Under the pieces are notes generated by a model. That model saw nothing but the letters and a program-made list of their open reading frames with translations. It had not been told where the DNA came from and searched no databases. Below, piece after piece: positions 35,347 to 45,181 of a stretch of DNA of 64,000 nucleotides. The stretch comes from Comamonas sp. KCTC 72670. Lineage in GTDB: Bacteria > Myxococcota > Myxococcia > Myxococcales > Myxococcaceae. How positions within the stretch are numbered: the stretch's first letter is position 1; each line of letters opens with the position of its first letter. Location of the stretch: the NCBI GenBank assembly GCA_014656495.1, contig BNCN01000005.1:310001-374000 (forward strand). Reading direction: 5' to 3'. Position numbers and translations under genes: made by a program.

Positions 35347-35871
35347 TTACCGGGTGGGCGTGCCGTCCAGCTCCTTGTCGACGGAGTCATGCATGCCCGC
35401 GCCGCCGGTGCCCGGCTGCTTCTTCTTGGCGCCCTTGGGGCTGGTGGCGCGCAGCTCCACGGCGACGATTTCCTGGCCCTCGAGCTGGAAGCGCGCGCGG
35501 ACCGCGGAGCCTTCCGGAATCTCGTCCGTCTTCGCGACCTTCTTGCCGTCCAGCATCAGCACCGTCTTGTCGCGCACGTCGAGGTCCGCGTCGGGGAGCC
35601 CCGGACGGGAGATGCTGACGCCGTCGGCGGTCCGGTCCTTCAGGGTGCCTTGCAGGCTCATGGCCTTGTCACGCTTGAAGGTGCCCTCGTCCTCGGTCTG
35701 GATGCCGGTGACGTCCTTGGCGGCCTTGCCGATGGCGGGCCCCACCTCGGTGGCGTCCACGCCGGTGCTCTTCTCGGTGCCCGGGCGGGGCACCTGCTTC
35801 TCGGACGGCGGCTGCTGCGCGAACGCGACGCTACCCACGCACAAGGCCAGTGTGGTGATGAGCTTCTTCAT
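35347..35871 (-). CDS. Periplasmic protein of unknown function (DUF5666-like fold suspected)
   Basis: 174 residues with GAGAGGGATC before the ATG at 35871. The signal peptide (MKKLITTLALCVGSVAFA) is typical Sec with Ala-x-Ala cleavage. The C-terminal half, MSLQGTLKDRTADGVSISRP, 'VRDKTVLMLDGKKVAKTDEI' and GSAVRARFQLEGQEIVAVEL, has the beta pattern of small OB-like DUF5666 domains. The middle is charged and probably unstructured. Own terminator downstream. Confidence 0.75.
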   Translation of the reverse strand: MKKLITTLALCVGSVAFAQQPPSEKQVPRPGTEKSTGVDATEVGPAIGKAAKDVTGIQTEDEGTFKRDKAMSLQGTLKDRTADGVSISRPGLPDADLDVRDKTVLMLDGKKVAKTDEIPEGSAVRARFQLEGQEIVAVELRATSPKGAKKKQPGTGGAGMHDSVDKELDGTPTR

Positions 35872-36001
35872 GATCCCTCTCCCCCAGGTCAGGTGACTAA
35901 CTGCTGGGAGCAAGGGTGGGGTCGCTCTCCGCCTCCGCCAATCCACGCGGCGTCCCCGCGCGGCGCCCCGGCTGCTGGGCAGGCGGGCGGACGCCTGGCG
36001 C

Positions 36002-36382
36002 TCAGTTGGGGAGGTGGCTGAGCTTCTTCACGGTGTTGAGCAGCTCACGCAGGTCCAGGGGCTTGCGCAGCCAGCCGGCGACGCCCAGGCCCTCCGCCGC
36101 GCCCTTCACGTCCAGGTCCGCGCTGGCGACCAGGACGGGGATGCGGTTGAAGCTCGTGTCCTGACGCAGCGCCTCCCGGAAGGCGAAGCCGTCCATGCGC
36201 GGCATCATCAGGTCCAACAGGATGAGGTCCGGCATGGACTCCACCTGACGGAGTTGTGCGAGCGCTTCCAGTCCATCCGCGGCGAGGAGGACGGCGTAGC
36301 CTTCCAGCTCGAACACGTCCTGAAGCGCGTCTCGGATGTCCAGATCGTCGTCGACGACCAGCAGTGTTTGAAGCGGTTGCAC
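36002..36382 (-). CDS. Single-domain response regulator (receiver only)
   Basis: 126 residues from GTG 36382, with GGAGG and six bases of spacing. Receiver fold complete: DDD11-13, phospho-acceptor D57 (LILLDLMMPRMDG), Ser in VASADL and K in WLRKPLDL. No output domain, so it is either a CheY-like switch or a phosphate relay for one of the orphan kinases nearby. Flanked by gaps of 130 and 175 bases. Confidence 0.9.
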   Translation of the reverse strand: MQPLQTLLVVDDDLDIRDALQDVFELEGYAVLLAADGLEALAQLRQVESMPDLILLDLMMPRMDGFAFREALRQDTSFNRIPVLVASADLDVKGAAEGLGVAGWLRKPLDLRELLNTVKKLSHLPN

Positions 36383-36557
36383 CGAAGCCTCCGCGTCCCT
36401 GGGGCATGTTCCCTCGCGACGCCGACCCCACGATGTGTCCGCTCCCACGAAGGGGGAAGCGCGAGGCGGGCCCCGGGGAGGGGAAATGCTCACCCCCCGA
36501 CGCATGCCAGGCCGCCCACCTTCCGCCGATCAGCCGGGCGCGCCCGGTGCCCTCCGC

Positions 36558-37007
36558 TCAGTTGCAGCCGTCGCACAGGCCGCGCAGCTGCACCTCCACC
36601 GCGCGCTGGGACACCGCGCGGGGCACGCCCTTCGACGACGCGATGCGAACCGACTCCTCCGGCAGGCAGGCCACCGTGCCGCAGTCGGTGCAGGTGAAGT
36701 GCGGGTGGCTGCTGCCGTGCTCCTCGCCCGCGCGCTTCAGCTCGAAGCGCCAGACGTGGTCACCCAGGTCCGCGCGCACCACGAGCCCCGCTTCGGTGAG
36801 GTCCGTGAGGTTGCGGTAGATGGTCACCCGGTCGTAGCCCTCGTCACCCAGGGCGTCCACCAGGTCCGCATGGCTCATGGGCGACGTGGCGTCCTCCAGC
36901 TCCCGCAACACCGCCACGCGCGGCGCGGTGCTGCGCAGGCCCGCGGAGCGAATCCGGTCCTGGAACTCAGCGAGCTTCGGCTGCACGGCGCTTCTCTTTG
37001 CTCCCAT
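36558..37007 (-). CDS. Fur-family transcriptional regulator
   Basis: 149 residues from the ATG at 37007. Winged helix with the Fur recognition region 'LVDALGDEGYDRVTIYRNLT' (about 47-66), hinge, and dimerisation domain with the His-rich site HGSSHPHFTCTDCG and the C-terminal C-D-G-C, giving two C-x-x-C pairs for a structural zinc. It is expected to repress or activate metal-uptake or peroxide genes; Fur, PerR and Zur types cannot be separated by eye. No classical Fur box was found in its own upstream region. Confidence 0.88.
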   Translation of the reverse strand: MGAKRSAVQPKLAEFQDRIRSAGLRSTAPRVAVLRELEDATSPMSHADLVDALGDEGYDRVTIYRNLTDLTEAGLVVRADLGDHVWRFELKRAGEEHGSSHPHFTCTDCGTVACLPEESVRIASSKGVPRAVSQRAVEVQLRGLCDGCN

Positions 37008-37581
37008 GGTGCCCTTTCGAATAACCGATCTGTCGGTCGCTTTCACTCTGCTGAGACGTGGAGCGTTGATTCCCTTTGCTCCGCGTAAGTCGGCCCAGCG
37101 GGGTCTGCCTCGACTCCCCGCGCACGTCCCGGTAGCAGCTTGTATCTGCTTCCTGTGTAACTTGGATGCAGAAGAATCTCAGTTGCCATCGTGGGCGCGT
37201 GGACCGGGCGGCCCCGGGGGCTCGGTGGCTTGCTCGCGCGGCGTCATCCGCCAGCGGGAACGAATCCAAAGAGCTGCAATTCCGGGGGCCGCGCGGCATG
37301 TCGCTGGAATGACCTCCTGGGTGGCGAGTTGGCCACACGGCGCGGTTTCGGGGCGGGTGGCGACTGTTGACGGGATACCGCTGCCTCCTTGGATGCATCC
37401 GTCACGCGGATGCGTTCAGAGAGGGGGCCGGAGGCCGCCGACCGGCGGTCATTTGCACCGGAGAACACTTGCTGCCGGACTGCTTGACTCGCCGCGTCCC
37501 GTGCCCAGACTGCGCCTCTTTCCTTCCTCCATCCAGGACGTCCGGACGCCCTGGCAGCCCGCCCGCCTTCGACTCGTCGTG
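37008..37581. other. 574-base divergent intergenic region
   Basis: It separates the Fur gene (-) from the hybrid kinase gene (+). I find no convincing coding frame in it. It holds two possible -35-like hexamers (TTGACG near 37370, TTGACT near 37484) without clear -10 partners, and an inverted repeat GCATCCG/CGGATGC at 37395-37413 with a 5-base loop, which could be an operator or hairpin. Its composition is somewhat less GC-rich at the Fur side (37015-37200), which fits promoter DNA. Confidence 0.5.
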
Positions 37582-39543
37582 ATGACGCCCTCCCTCCTGC
37601 TCATCGAAGACCCTGGTACCTCGCGGGAGCTCCAGGTGCTCGCCTTGGAGAGCCAGGGGTGGAAGGTGCGGGTGGCGCCGGACGTGCCGGGGGCCCTGAC
37701 CTGGCTCCAGCTGGAGCCCGTGCGGCTGGTGGTGGTGTCCGCGGGCCTGCTGGTGGCGCATGGGACGCACCTGGACACGCTGCGTCGCGCCCTGGTGGAG
37801 GCGGGGGCCCAGCTCCAGGTCAGTGCCTTCCCCGCAGAGCGGGAGGCGCTGGCCTCGCTGGGCCTCCCGGTGGAGCGCTACCTGGGGCGGCCCTTGTCGC
37901 TGGGGGCGCTGGTGGAGGGGGCGCGGCACGCCTTCCCGCCGGACGTGCAGGGGGAGCGCTCGCGGCCCCGGGTGCTGGTGGCGGACGATGACCCCGTGTC
38001 GCGCAAGCTGGCGCAGCTGTACCTGTCGCCCTTCCGCTTCGAGCTGGCGATGGCCGCGGATGGCGCCACGGCGCTGGATCTGGCGCGGCGCCGTCCTCCG
38101 GACGTGGTGCTGGCGGACGCGCTCATGCCGGGCATGGACGGCTTCAAGCTGTGCCTGGAGCTGAGGCAGGACCCGCGGCTGGCCCGTGTCCCGGTCATCC
38201 TCACGCACGCGGTGGCCCCCGACGAGCTGGACCTGCGCCTGGCCCACAACGTGGGCGCCAACGGCTTCGTGCGCAGGTCCCAGGAAGGGGATGAGCTGGT
38301 GGGGGCCCTGCTGCGCGAGCTGCGCGCGGGGGGCCCCGCGTACACCGCGCCTCCCGTGGACCTGGGCACCGAGGACCACCTGTACCGCATGGTGCGGCAG
38401 CTCGAGCGGCGGGTGGGGCTGCTGGAGCAGGCCGAGCGCGCCACGCGCGAGAGCGAGGCGCGCTACCGCCTGGTGGTGAGCGGCTCCTACGACGGCATCT
38501 GGGACTGGGACTTGCGTGGGCAGGCCTTCTACTGGAGCCCGCCGCTGCTGGAGATGCTGGGCCTGGGGCCCGAGGACTTCGGCGGCACCTTCGCCTCGTT
38601 CCTGGAGCTGATTCACCCGGAGGACCGGCCGGACGTCATGTCCGCGCTGTCCGCGCACCTGGAGCGGGGCGAGCCCTATGACGTGTCCCTGCGGCTGCGG
38701 CACACCACGGGCACCTGGCGCTCGTGTGTGAGCCGGGGCAAGGCGCTGCGGGACGCGCAGGGACGGCCGGTGCGGATGGCCGGCATCATCGGGGACGTGA
38801 CGGAGCAGCTGCGCATGTACCGCGAGACGCAGGAGGCGGTGCGCGCGCGCGACGACTTCCTCAGCGTGGCGGCCCACGAGCTGCGCACCCCGCTGGCGGC
38901 GCTGCGGCTGCGCGTGCAGGGCGCCCACGGCGCGCTGCGCTCGGGGCTGAAGATGGGCCCGGAGCGGCTGGAGCGCGCGCTGGAGGCCGCGGACCGGCAG
39001 GTGCAGCGCCTGTCGGACCTGGTGGAGTCGCTGCTGGACGTGTCGCAGCTCCAGGGCGGCGCGCCGCGCCTGAACCTGGAAGAGGTGGACCTGGCGTCGG
39101 TGGTGCGGGAGGCGGTGTCGCGCTCGGAGGAGGCGGCGGCGCGCGTGGGCTGTCTGCTCGTCCTCAGCCCGCTGGCGCCCACGCCCGGCCGGTGGGACGC
39201 CGCGCGGCTGTCCCAGGTGATGACGCACCTGCTGTCCAACGCGATGAAGTTCGGGCCCGGCAAGCCGGTGGAGGTGGCGTTGGAGTCCGAGCGGGACGTG
39301 GCGACGCTGATGGTGAAGGACTACGGCATCGGCATCGCGCCCGGACGGCTGGAGACGCTCTTCCGCCGCTTCGAGCGCGCCGTGCCGGTGCGGCATTACG
39401 GCGGCCTGGGGCTGGGCTTGTACCGGCTGCGCCGCATCGTGGAGGCGCACGGGGGGGGCGTGTCGGTGGACAGCGCCCCGGGCGAGGGCGCCACGTTCCG
39501 GGTCCGCCTGCCGCGCGAGGGGCCGCCCGCGGCGCGGGATTGA
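37582..39543 (+). CDS. Hybrid kinase: degenerate receiver, receiver, PAS, histidine kinase
   Basis: 653 residues from the ATG at 37582 (a GTG directly before it is possible). The first receiver-like domain (about 1-115) has lost the acceptor Asp (LVVVSAGLLV). The second (about 132-250) is intact, with DDD and the acceptor Asp in VVLADALMPGMDG. A coiled coil follows, then a PAS/PAC (about 290-410; SGSYDGIWDWDLRG), HisKA with H432 in AAHELRTPL, and HATPase_c ending 'GLGLGLYRLRRIVEAHGGGV'. Soluble, no adjacent partner. The segment before the catalytic His is nearly identical to the kinase at 32232. Confidence 0.9.
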   Translation: MTPSLLLIEDPGTSRELQVLALESQGWKVRVAPDVPGALTWLQLEPVRLVVVSAGLLVAHGTHLDTLRRALVEAGAQLQVSAFPAEREALASLGLPVERYLGRPLSLGALVEGARHAFPPDVQGERSRPRVLVADDDPVSRKLAQLYLSPFRFELAMAADGATALDLARRRPPDVVLADALMPGMDGFKLCLELRQDPRLARVPVILTHAVAPDELDLRLAHNVGANGFVRRSQEGDELVGALLRELRAGGPAYTAPPVDLGTEDHLYRMVRQLERRVGLLEQAERATRESEARYRLVVSGSYDGIWDWDLRGQAFYWSPPLLEMLGLGPEDFGGTFASFLELIHPEDRPDVMSALSAHLERGEPYDVSLRLRHTTGTWRSCVSRGKALRDAQGRPVRMAGIIGDVTEQLRMYRETQEAVRARDDFLSVAAHELRTPLAALRLRVQGAHGALRSGLKMGPERLERALEAADRQVQRLSDLVESLLDVSQLQGGAPRLNLEEVDLASVVREAVSRSEEAAARVGCLLVLSPLAPTPGRWDAARLSQVMTHLLSNAMKFGPGKPVEVALESERDVATLMVKDYGIGIAPGRLETLFRRFERAVPVRHYGGLGLGLYRLRRIVEAHGGGVSVDSAPGEGATFRVRLPREGPPAARD

Positions 39544-39761
39544 GCCCGCCGCGCGACCCCTGCACGCAAGGGGCGGCGAGGTGGGGCTGGGGCGGATGGG
39601 CCGCACGGCAGGCGCGTTCGTGCTGACACCTGGCGTTGCGGCGGTGGGGCATCACCGAGGTGGACTGTCAGCCAGTATGCGCTGTAACTGCCGCATGTAC
39701 GGCCATGTCTTTCCACTTCGTGGAATCGCTCTAGGGTCGGTGGCCGTTTCCAGGGGATGCC

Positions 39762-40139
39762 ATGGCTGAGGTGCTCGTCGTCGATGACAGCAAGGTGATG
39801 CGCGACATGGTGGTCGCGTGCCTGAGGCCCTATCCGGGGCTCACCTTCACGCATGCCTCCAGCGGGTTGGAGGCCATCGAGCGGCTGTCGTTGCAGCCCT
39901 ACGACTTGCTGGTGCTCGACTTGAACATGCCGGACATCGGCGGCATCGAGGTGGTGGAGTTCGTGCGGGGGCAGGACCGGCTGCGCGAGCTGCCCATCAT
40001 CATCGTCACCACGCGAGGGGACGAGGCGTCGCGGGCGCGGGCCCTGGCGGCCGGTGCCAGCCGCTTCATGACGAAGCCGTTCACGCCGGATGCCATCCTC
40101 GCGGAGGCTCGCGGGCTGCTGGAGGGGGGGCGCGCTTGA
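39762..40139 (+). CDS. cheY7: CheY-like response regulator, first gene of a Che7-like operon
   Basis: 125 residues with AGGGGA five bases before the ATG. Receiver with DD8-9, acceptor D53 (LLVLDLNMP), T in VTTRGDEASRA and K in FMTKPF. It lacks an output domain. It is followed without gap by cheA: its TGA lies inside the TTGA that starts cheA. It should be the phosphorylated output of this chemosensory system. The 218-base gap upstream holds a small inverted repeat, TTCCAC/GTGGAA, at 39711-39725. Confidence 0.9.
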   Translation: MAEVLVVDDSKVMRDMVVACLRPYPGLTFTHASSGLEAIERLSLQPYDLLVLDLNMPDIGGIEVVEFVRGQDRLRELPIIIVTTRGDEASRARALAAGASRFMTKPFTPDAILAEARGLLEGGRA

Positions 40140-42202
40140 GCGCGTCCGTGGACCTCGCGGATTTCCTGCCCGCCTATCTCGCGGAAGCGGAGGAGTTGCT
40201 GGGCACGGGCCACCGCCAGCTGCTGGCGATGGAGGTCAGCCTCCGGCGGGGCGTGGCGCACCCTCGGGCCGTGCGCGAGCTGTTCCGCGCGGTGCACACC
40301 CTCAAGGGCCTGTCCGCCATGGTGGACGTGGAGCCCATCGTCGACATCGCGCATTGGATGGAGACGTGTCTGCGCAACGCGGACCGCGCCGGGGGCCGGC
40401 TGCCCCAGGCCAGCGTGGAGCCGCTCATGGAGGGCCTGCGTGAAATCGAGCAGCGCGTCCGGCAGCTCGCCGCGGGCAAGTCCGCGGCGCCGGTGCCGGC
40501 GGGGCTGCTCGCGCGGCTGGAGGCGCTGGAGGTCGCGGGCGCGGCGGGCGGGGGGGGCGTCGCGACAGGGGGCGCGGCCGCGCTGGCGCTGGAGGAGGCG
40601 CTGGCCTCGCGCCTCAGTCCCGCCGAGCGGGAGCAGCTCACCACGGGCGTCACCGGGGCTCGCCGGGCGGTGCGGCTGGACTTCATCCCGGGCGCGGACC
40701 GGGCCGCCAGCGGCACCACCATCAACACCGTGCGCGAGCGCGTGGCGTCGCTGGGCGAGACGGTGAAGGTGCTGCCCCTGTCGGGCCCCACCGTGGGGGG
40801 CGGGTCGCTCACCTTCGTGTTGCTGGTGCTGACGGAGGCCTCTGACGCGGAGCTGCAGGAGGCCGCGGGAGGCCCGCCCGCGTCGGTGCGCCCGCTGGTG
40901 GTTCCGGCCACCGCGGAGGCCCCGGCCCCGGGGCTGGAGGCGCCCGGGGTGCTGGAGGAGGAGGAGCCCGAGGAGTCCCGGCGGAGCGGCGGCACGCTGC
41001 GCGTGGAGGTGAGCCGGCTGGACGAGGCGCTGGAGCGGCTGGCGGCGCTCGTCGTCAACCGCTCCCGGCTGTCCCGCGCGGTGGCGGCGCTGACGGCGGC
41101 GGGCGCGCCCACGCGCGAACTCAACGCCATCCTCCAGGAGAACGCGCGCCAGCTCCGCGACATGCGCACCGCCATCCTGCGCCTGCGCATGGTGCGCGTG
41201 GGGGACGTGCTGGAGCGGCTGCCCTTGCTGGTGCGGGGCCTGCGCCGCAGCACGGGCAAGGCCGTGCGGCTGGCGCTGGACGTGGGCGACGAGGAGCTGG
41301 ACAAGGCCGTGGCGGACCGGCTGTTGCCCGCCCTGGTGCACCTGGTGCGCAACGCGGTGGACCACGCGCTGGAGCTGCCGGAGGCGCGCCGGGCCCTGGG
41401 GAAGCCCGACGAGGGCGTGGTGCGCGTGGCCACCCATGGCCGCGCCGGAGGCCTGCTGGACCTCACCGTGTCGGACGACGGCCGCGGCGTGGATGCCCAG
41501 GCCGTGGCCGCGCGGGCCAGGGTGCCCATGCCCGCGACGCCGGACGCCTTGTTGGAGCTGCTCTGCCGCCCGGGCTTCTCCACCCGGGACGCCGCCAACG
41601 CGACCAGCGGCCGGGGCATGGGCATGGACATCGTCCGGCGCATCATCGTGGAGCAGTTGGGCGGAGAGCTGGCCCTGGAGACGCGCCCCGGCGCGGGCAC
41701 CACCTTCCGGCTCCGCGTGCCGCTCACGATTACGCTGCTGGACGCGCTCGTCTTCGAGTGCGCCGGGCTGCGCTACGCGGTGGCGGTGGGCTCCGTGGAG
41801 GAGCTCATCGAGGTGGACGCCGCGCGGCTGGCGCGGCCCGCGGGAGCGGGGGGCCTGTGCCTGTTGGAGCGCCGGGGCAGCGCGGTGCCGCTGGTGTCGC
41901 TGGCGCGGCTGCTCGGCCTCGCCCCTGGGGCGGCGCAGGACGCGATGGGGGCCAAGGCGCTCCTGGTGCGGCAGCGCGGCGAGCTCGTGGCCTTCGGGGT
42001 CGACCGGCTGGTGGGCCAGCAGGAAATCGTCCTGCGCCCGTTGGAGGACCCGCTGGTGCGGGTGCCGGGCGTGGTGGGCGCCACCGACCTGGGGGACGGA
42101 CAGCCCACGCTGGTGCTGGACCTGGCCGCGCTGGGCCTGGCCCGGGGGGGCAAGCCCTCGCGGCGTGAGGCCTCCGCGAAGGCGGAGAGATACCTGTCAT
42201 GA
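40136..42202 (+). CDS. cheA7: Chemotaxis histidine kinase CheA, Che7-like
   Basis: 688 residues from TTG 40136, chosen because GGAGGGGG lies just upstream and it overlaps the cheY stop; GTG 40148 is the alternative. P1 HPt domain with H54 in RAVHTLKGLSAMV. There is no clear P2 CheY-binding domain, only an Ala-rich stretch and a beta-rich spacer (about 130-270). P3 dimerisation helices follow (about 280-340), then the P4 ATPase with HLVRNAVDHALE, DDGRGVD and GRGMGMDIV, and a P5 CheW-like domain. It phosphorylates the upstream CheY and the downstream CheB. The start of cheW overlaps the stop (ATGA). Confidence 0.93.
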   Translation: MSASVDLADFLPAYLAEAEELLGTGHRQLLAMEVSLRRGVAHPRAVRELFRAVHTLKGLSAMVDVEPIVDIAHWMETCLRNADRAGGRLPQASVEPLMEGLREIEQRVRQLAAGKSAAPVPAGLLARLEALEVAGAAGGGGVATGGAAALALEEALASRLSPAEREQLTTGVTGARRAVRLDFIPGADRAASGTTINTVRERVASLGETVKVLPLSGPTVGGGSLTFVLLVLTEASDAELQEAAGGPPASVRPLVVPATAEAPAPGLEAPGVLEEEEPEESRRSGGTLRVEVSRLDEALERLAALVVNRSRLSRAVAALTAAGAPTRELNAILQENARQLRDMRTAILRLRMVRVGDVLERLPLLVRGLRRSTGKAVRLALDVGDEELDKAVADRLLPALVHLVRNAVDHALELPEARRALGKPDEGVVRVATHGRAGGLLDLTVSDDGRGVDAQAVAARARVPMPATPDALLELLCRPGFSTRDAANATSGRGMGMDIVRRIIVEQLGGELALETRPGAGTTFRLRVPLTITLLDALVFECAGLRYAVAVGSVEELIEVDAARLARPAGAGGLCLLERRGSAVPLVSLARLLGLAPGAAQDAMGAKALLVRQRGELVAFGVDRLVGQQEIVLRPLEDPLVRVPGVVGATDLGDGQPTLVLDLAALGLARGGKPSRREASAKAERYLS

Positions 42203-42645
42203 CCGTCCTTCACGTGGTGTTCAAGGTGGCGGGGGCCGAGTACGTGCTGCCCGCCGCGGACGTGCTGCAGATGGAGTCCTTCACGGGGGCCACCCCCGTA
42301 CCGGGGGCCGCGCCGCACGTGGCCGGGCTGGTGCAGGTGCGCGGGCGCGTCATCCCGGTGGTGGATGCCCGCGCGCGGTTCGGCCTGCCCCCGGTGGAGC
42401 GCTCGCTCGACTCGCGGGTCGTGGTGGCGCAGCTGGGGGCGCGCGTCGTGGGCCTGCTGGTGGACAGCGCCCGCGAGGTCCTGAAGCTGGACCCGCAGCA
42501 ACTGAAGCCGCCCCCTTCGCTGGTCGTGGAGGGAGCGCACGGATTCGTGAAGGCCGTGGCCCAGGTGGGGCCGCGGCTGGTGATGCTCATCGATTTTCCC
42601 CGAGTCATCGGGGAGGAGACGTTGGATGGCGACGGACAGCGGTGA
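42199..42645 (+). CDS. cheW7: CheW adaptor, Che7-like
   Basis: 148 residues forming one CheW/SH3-like domain: '[20 protein letters not shown]', [40 protein letters not shown]. It couples the receptor to CheA. The ATG overlaps the cheA stop by four bases. The end overlaps the receptor gene by 20 bases, an unusually long but clear overlap in another frame. Confidence 0.92.
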   Translation: MTVLHVVFKVAGAEYVLPAADVLQMESFTGATPVPGAAPHVAGLVQVRGRVIPVVDARARFGLPPVERSLDSRVVVAQLGARVVGLLVDSAREVLKLDPQQLKPPPSLVVEGAHGFVKAVAQVGPRLVMLIDFPRVIGEETLDGDGQR

Positions 42646-45181
42646 CACTGGGGTGGCGCTGGAGCAGGCGCGGACGCTGGCCGCGGACGTGGTGCGAAGC
42701 GTCCAGGAGAGCGTGGGGCAGGTGCAGGCCGTGGAAGGGCTCGCGGCGCGGCTCGCGGGCGGGGCCAACGAGCAGGCCGCCGCTTCCGAGCAGGTGCGCG
42801 CCGCCATCGAGTCCGTGGCCGTGCACCTGGAGCAGACGGGCCAGTCGTTGCACGAGCTCGTGCGCTCGCAGCGCACGGTGAGCGACTCCGCGCGGGCCCA
42901 GACGCAGGAGGCGGAGGCCACCGCGGGCACCTTGCAGGAGGTGAGCGCCTCCGTGGCGGGCGTGCGCAAGGAGGCCGCGCACCTGGCGGCCTCGTCCGAC
43001 GCCACGGCGGGGACGCTGGAGGAGGTGACGCGCTCGGTGAAGGGGGTGGGCTCCTCCGCGGAGGAGCTGGCCGCGTCCAGCGAGGAGCTGCTGGCCTCGA
43101 TGACGGAGATGAACGCCACGGTGGCGGACCTGGTCGCGCGCAACCAGTCCAGCGCCGCCGCCACCGAGCAGGTGGCCGCCACGTCCGAGGAGATGGCCAA
43201 GGGCATCGTCCGGCTCGCCTCCGACTCCCAGGGCGTGGGGGAGCGGGTGTCGCAGGTGACGCAGGCGGTGTCGGGCCTGGTCCGCTCCCTGGGCGAGGTG
43301 GCGCGGGATGCCGCGTCCATGTCCTCCAGCGTGGAGGAGACGGCCTCCACGGTGGAGGAGCTGGCGCGCAGCGTGCGCGGCGTGGCGGAGAGCGCCCGGG
43401 CGCTGGAGGCCCACACCGCGTCCACCGCGTCCACCGTGGAGGAGGTGGCCGCCAGCGTGGAGGAGGTCGCCGCGACGGCGGAGAAGAACGCGGCGACGGT
43501 GGATGCCAACGCGGCCACCATCGAGCAGCTCGCCCGCTCCGCGCAGTCCGTGGCGCGGGCCTCCGAACAAATCAATACGTTGGCCGCGGGCAGCGCCACC
43601 GCGTCGGCGCAGATGGAGTCCTCCACGCGGCGGGTGGCGCAGATGATGGAGGAGGCGCGCGCCACCGCGGAGCGCGTGGGCAACTCCGCGCGCGAGGGTG
43701 GCGCCACGGTGACGCGCTCCATCGCGGGCTTCGGCCGCATCCGCACGTCCATCGTCGAGTCGGCTGGGGTGATGAAGGAGATGGGCCGGCGCGCCGAGGA
43801 GATTGGCGACATCGTCCAGGCCATCAACCTCATCGCGGACCGCACCAACCTGCTGTCGCTCAACGCCAGCATCGAGGCGGCGCGCGCGGGCGAGCACGGC
43901 CGGGGCTTCGCGGTGGTGGCGGAGGAGATTCGCGCGCTGGCGGACCGCGCGGCGGCGGCCAGCTCGGACGTGGCGAAAATCGTCCGGGGGCTGCAGACCA
44001 CCGCGCGCGAGGCGGCCGCCGCCACGGGCGAGGGCGTGCGGGCCGCGGACGAAGGCGCGGCGCTGGCGACGGACGCGGAGCGCGCGCTGTCCACCATCCT
44101 CAAGGGGGTGGAGGACCTGGGGCACAACGTGCGCGAGGTGTCACGCGCCTCGGGCGAACAGGTGCAGGCCACGCAGGCGCTCGTCCATGGCACCGCGAAG
44201 GTGAGCGAGCAGAGCCGGTCCATCGCCGCGTCCGCCGCGGAGCAGGCGCAGGCGGCCCAGTCCCTGGCGCAGGGCGGCACGGAGATGCGGCGCATGGCGC
44301 GGCAGACCACCCAGGCCACCGCGGACCAGGCCCGCGCGCTGCGCGACGCGGTGCGCTCCAACGGCCAGCTGGCGGAGGTGGCGCAGAAGGTCGCGCGGGC
44401 CGTGCAGGAGCAGGCCCTGGCCGCCGCGGACCTGGCCAAGGGCTCCGCGCAGATTCGCCAGCTCGTCCAGGGCGTGAGCGCCGCGGTGGCGGCGCAGAGC
44501 CATGACGTGGCGGGCGTGGGGACGCTGGCGCAGGAGGCCTCGGTCTCCACGCAGCGCATCCTGGTGGGGCTGTCCGAGCAGGCCACCGCCGCCCAGGAGG
44601 TGACGCGGGCCATGGAGGAGACGCGCAAGCAGGTGGCCCAGTCCTCGCGCGGGATGTCGGAGCAGGCCCGTGCGCTCAAGCAGGGTGAAACGGCCAGCCG
44701 CCAGGTGGCGAAGCTGGCCGCGTCCGTGACGCGCGCGACCGATGAACAGGTGAAGGCGCTCAACGCGCTGGTGCGGGGCGCGGACGAAGTGCGCCGCGTG
44801 GCGAAGCAGACGTCGCGCGCGCTGGACGAGCAGACGGAGGCCTTGAGCGTCCTGTCGGGCTCCGCGACCCGTCAGGCCACGGGCGTGGCCGTGGTGGCCC
44901 GGGCCAGCGCGGAGGCCACGTCGGTGACGGAGGGGCTGGCGAAGGGGCTGGAGGAGATTCGCGTCCGGACCCGCGACATCACCACCGCCTCCGCGCAGCA
45001 GGCGCGGACGGCCGCGGCCACCGCCGCCGAGGTTCAGGAGGTGGCCGGCCGGCTGGCGCAGCTCACGCGCCTGCAAGGCCTCCAGGCGGAGAGCCTGGCG
45101 CGGCTGCATGGCGCGCTGGGGGGGACGCAGGATACCTCTGAATCGGGCGCCACCCAGGGCGGGAAGGAGCAGCGGGCATGA
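42626..45181 (+). CDS. mcp7: Soluble methyl-accepting chemoreceptor made almost only of coiled coil
   Basis: 851 residues. No signal peptide, membrane helix, HAMP or ligand-binding domain is visible. The whole chain is Ala/Ser/Thr/Glu-rich heptad sequence. The invariant tip that binds CheA/CheW ('[20 protein letters not shown]' then [17 protein letters not shown]) lies near residues 390-430, almost exactly in the middle, so the protein should fold as one long antiparallel hairpin with arms of about 400 residues. Many E-E/Q-Q pairs in A-x-x-E-E-x-A-A settings are candidate methylation sites. The sensory input must come through a partner. It overlaps the HEAT gene by four bases. Confidence 0.92.
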   Translation: MATDSGDTGVALEQARTLAADVVRSVQESVGQVQAVEGLAARLAGGANEQAAASEQVRAAIESVAVHLEQTGQSLHELVRSQRTVSDSARAQTQEAEATAGTLQEVSASVAGVRKEAAHLAASSDATAGTLEEVTRSVKGVGSSAEELAASSEELLASMTEMNATVADLVARNQSSAAATEQVAATSEEMAKGIVRLASDSQGVGERVSQVTQAVSGLVRSLGEVARDAASMSSSVEETASTVEELARSVRGVAESARALEAHTASTASTVEEVAASVEEVAATAEKNAATVDANAATIEQLARSAQSVARASEQINTLAAGSATASAQMESSTRRVAQMMEEARATAERVGNSAREGGATVTRSIAGFGRIRTSIVESAGVMKEMGRRAEEIGDIVQAINLIADRTNLLSLNASIEAARAGEHGRGFAVVAEEIRALADRAAAASSDVAKIVRGLQTTAREAAAATGEGVRAADEGAALATDAERALSTILKGVEDLGHNVREVSRASGEQVQATQALVHGTAKVSEQSRSIAASAAEQAQAAQSLAQGGTEMRRMARQTTQATADQARALRDAVRSNGQLAEVAQKVARAVQEQALAAADLAKGSAQIRQLVQGVSAAVAAQSHDVAGVGTLAQEASVSTQRILVGLSEQATAAQEVTRAMEETRKQVAQSSRGMSEQARALKQGETASRQVAKLAASVTRATDEQVKALNALVRGADEVRRVAKQTSRALDEQTEALSVLSGSATRQATGVAVVARASAEATSVTEGLAKGLEEIRVRTRDITTASAQQARTAAATAAEVQEVAGRLAQLTRLQGLQAESLARLHGALGGTQDTSESGATQGGKEQRA

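Noticed and set aside
41773..44763. 996-codon minus-strand frame across cheA, cheW and the MCP gene
   Set aside because: Spans three genes that overlap by ATGA and have strong motifs; the product is Ser/Ala/Thr-rich antisense sequence.
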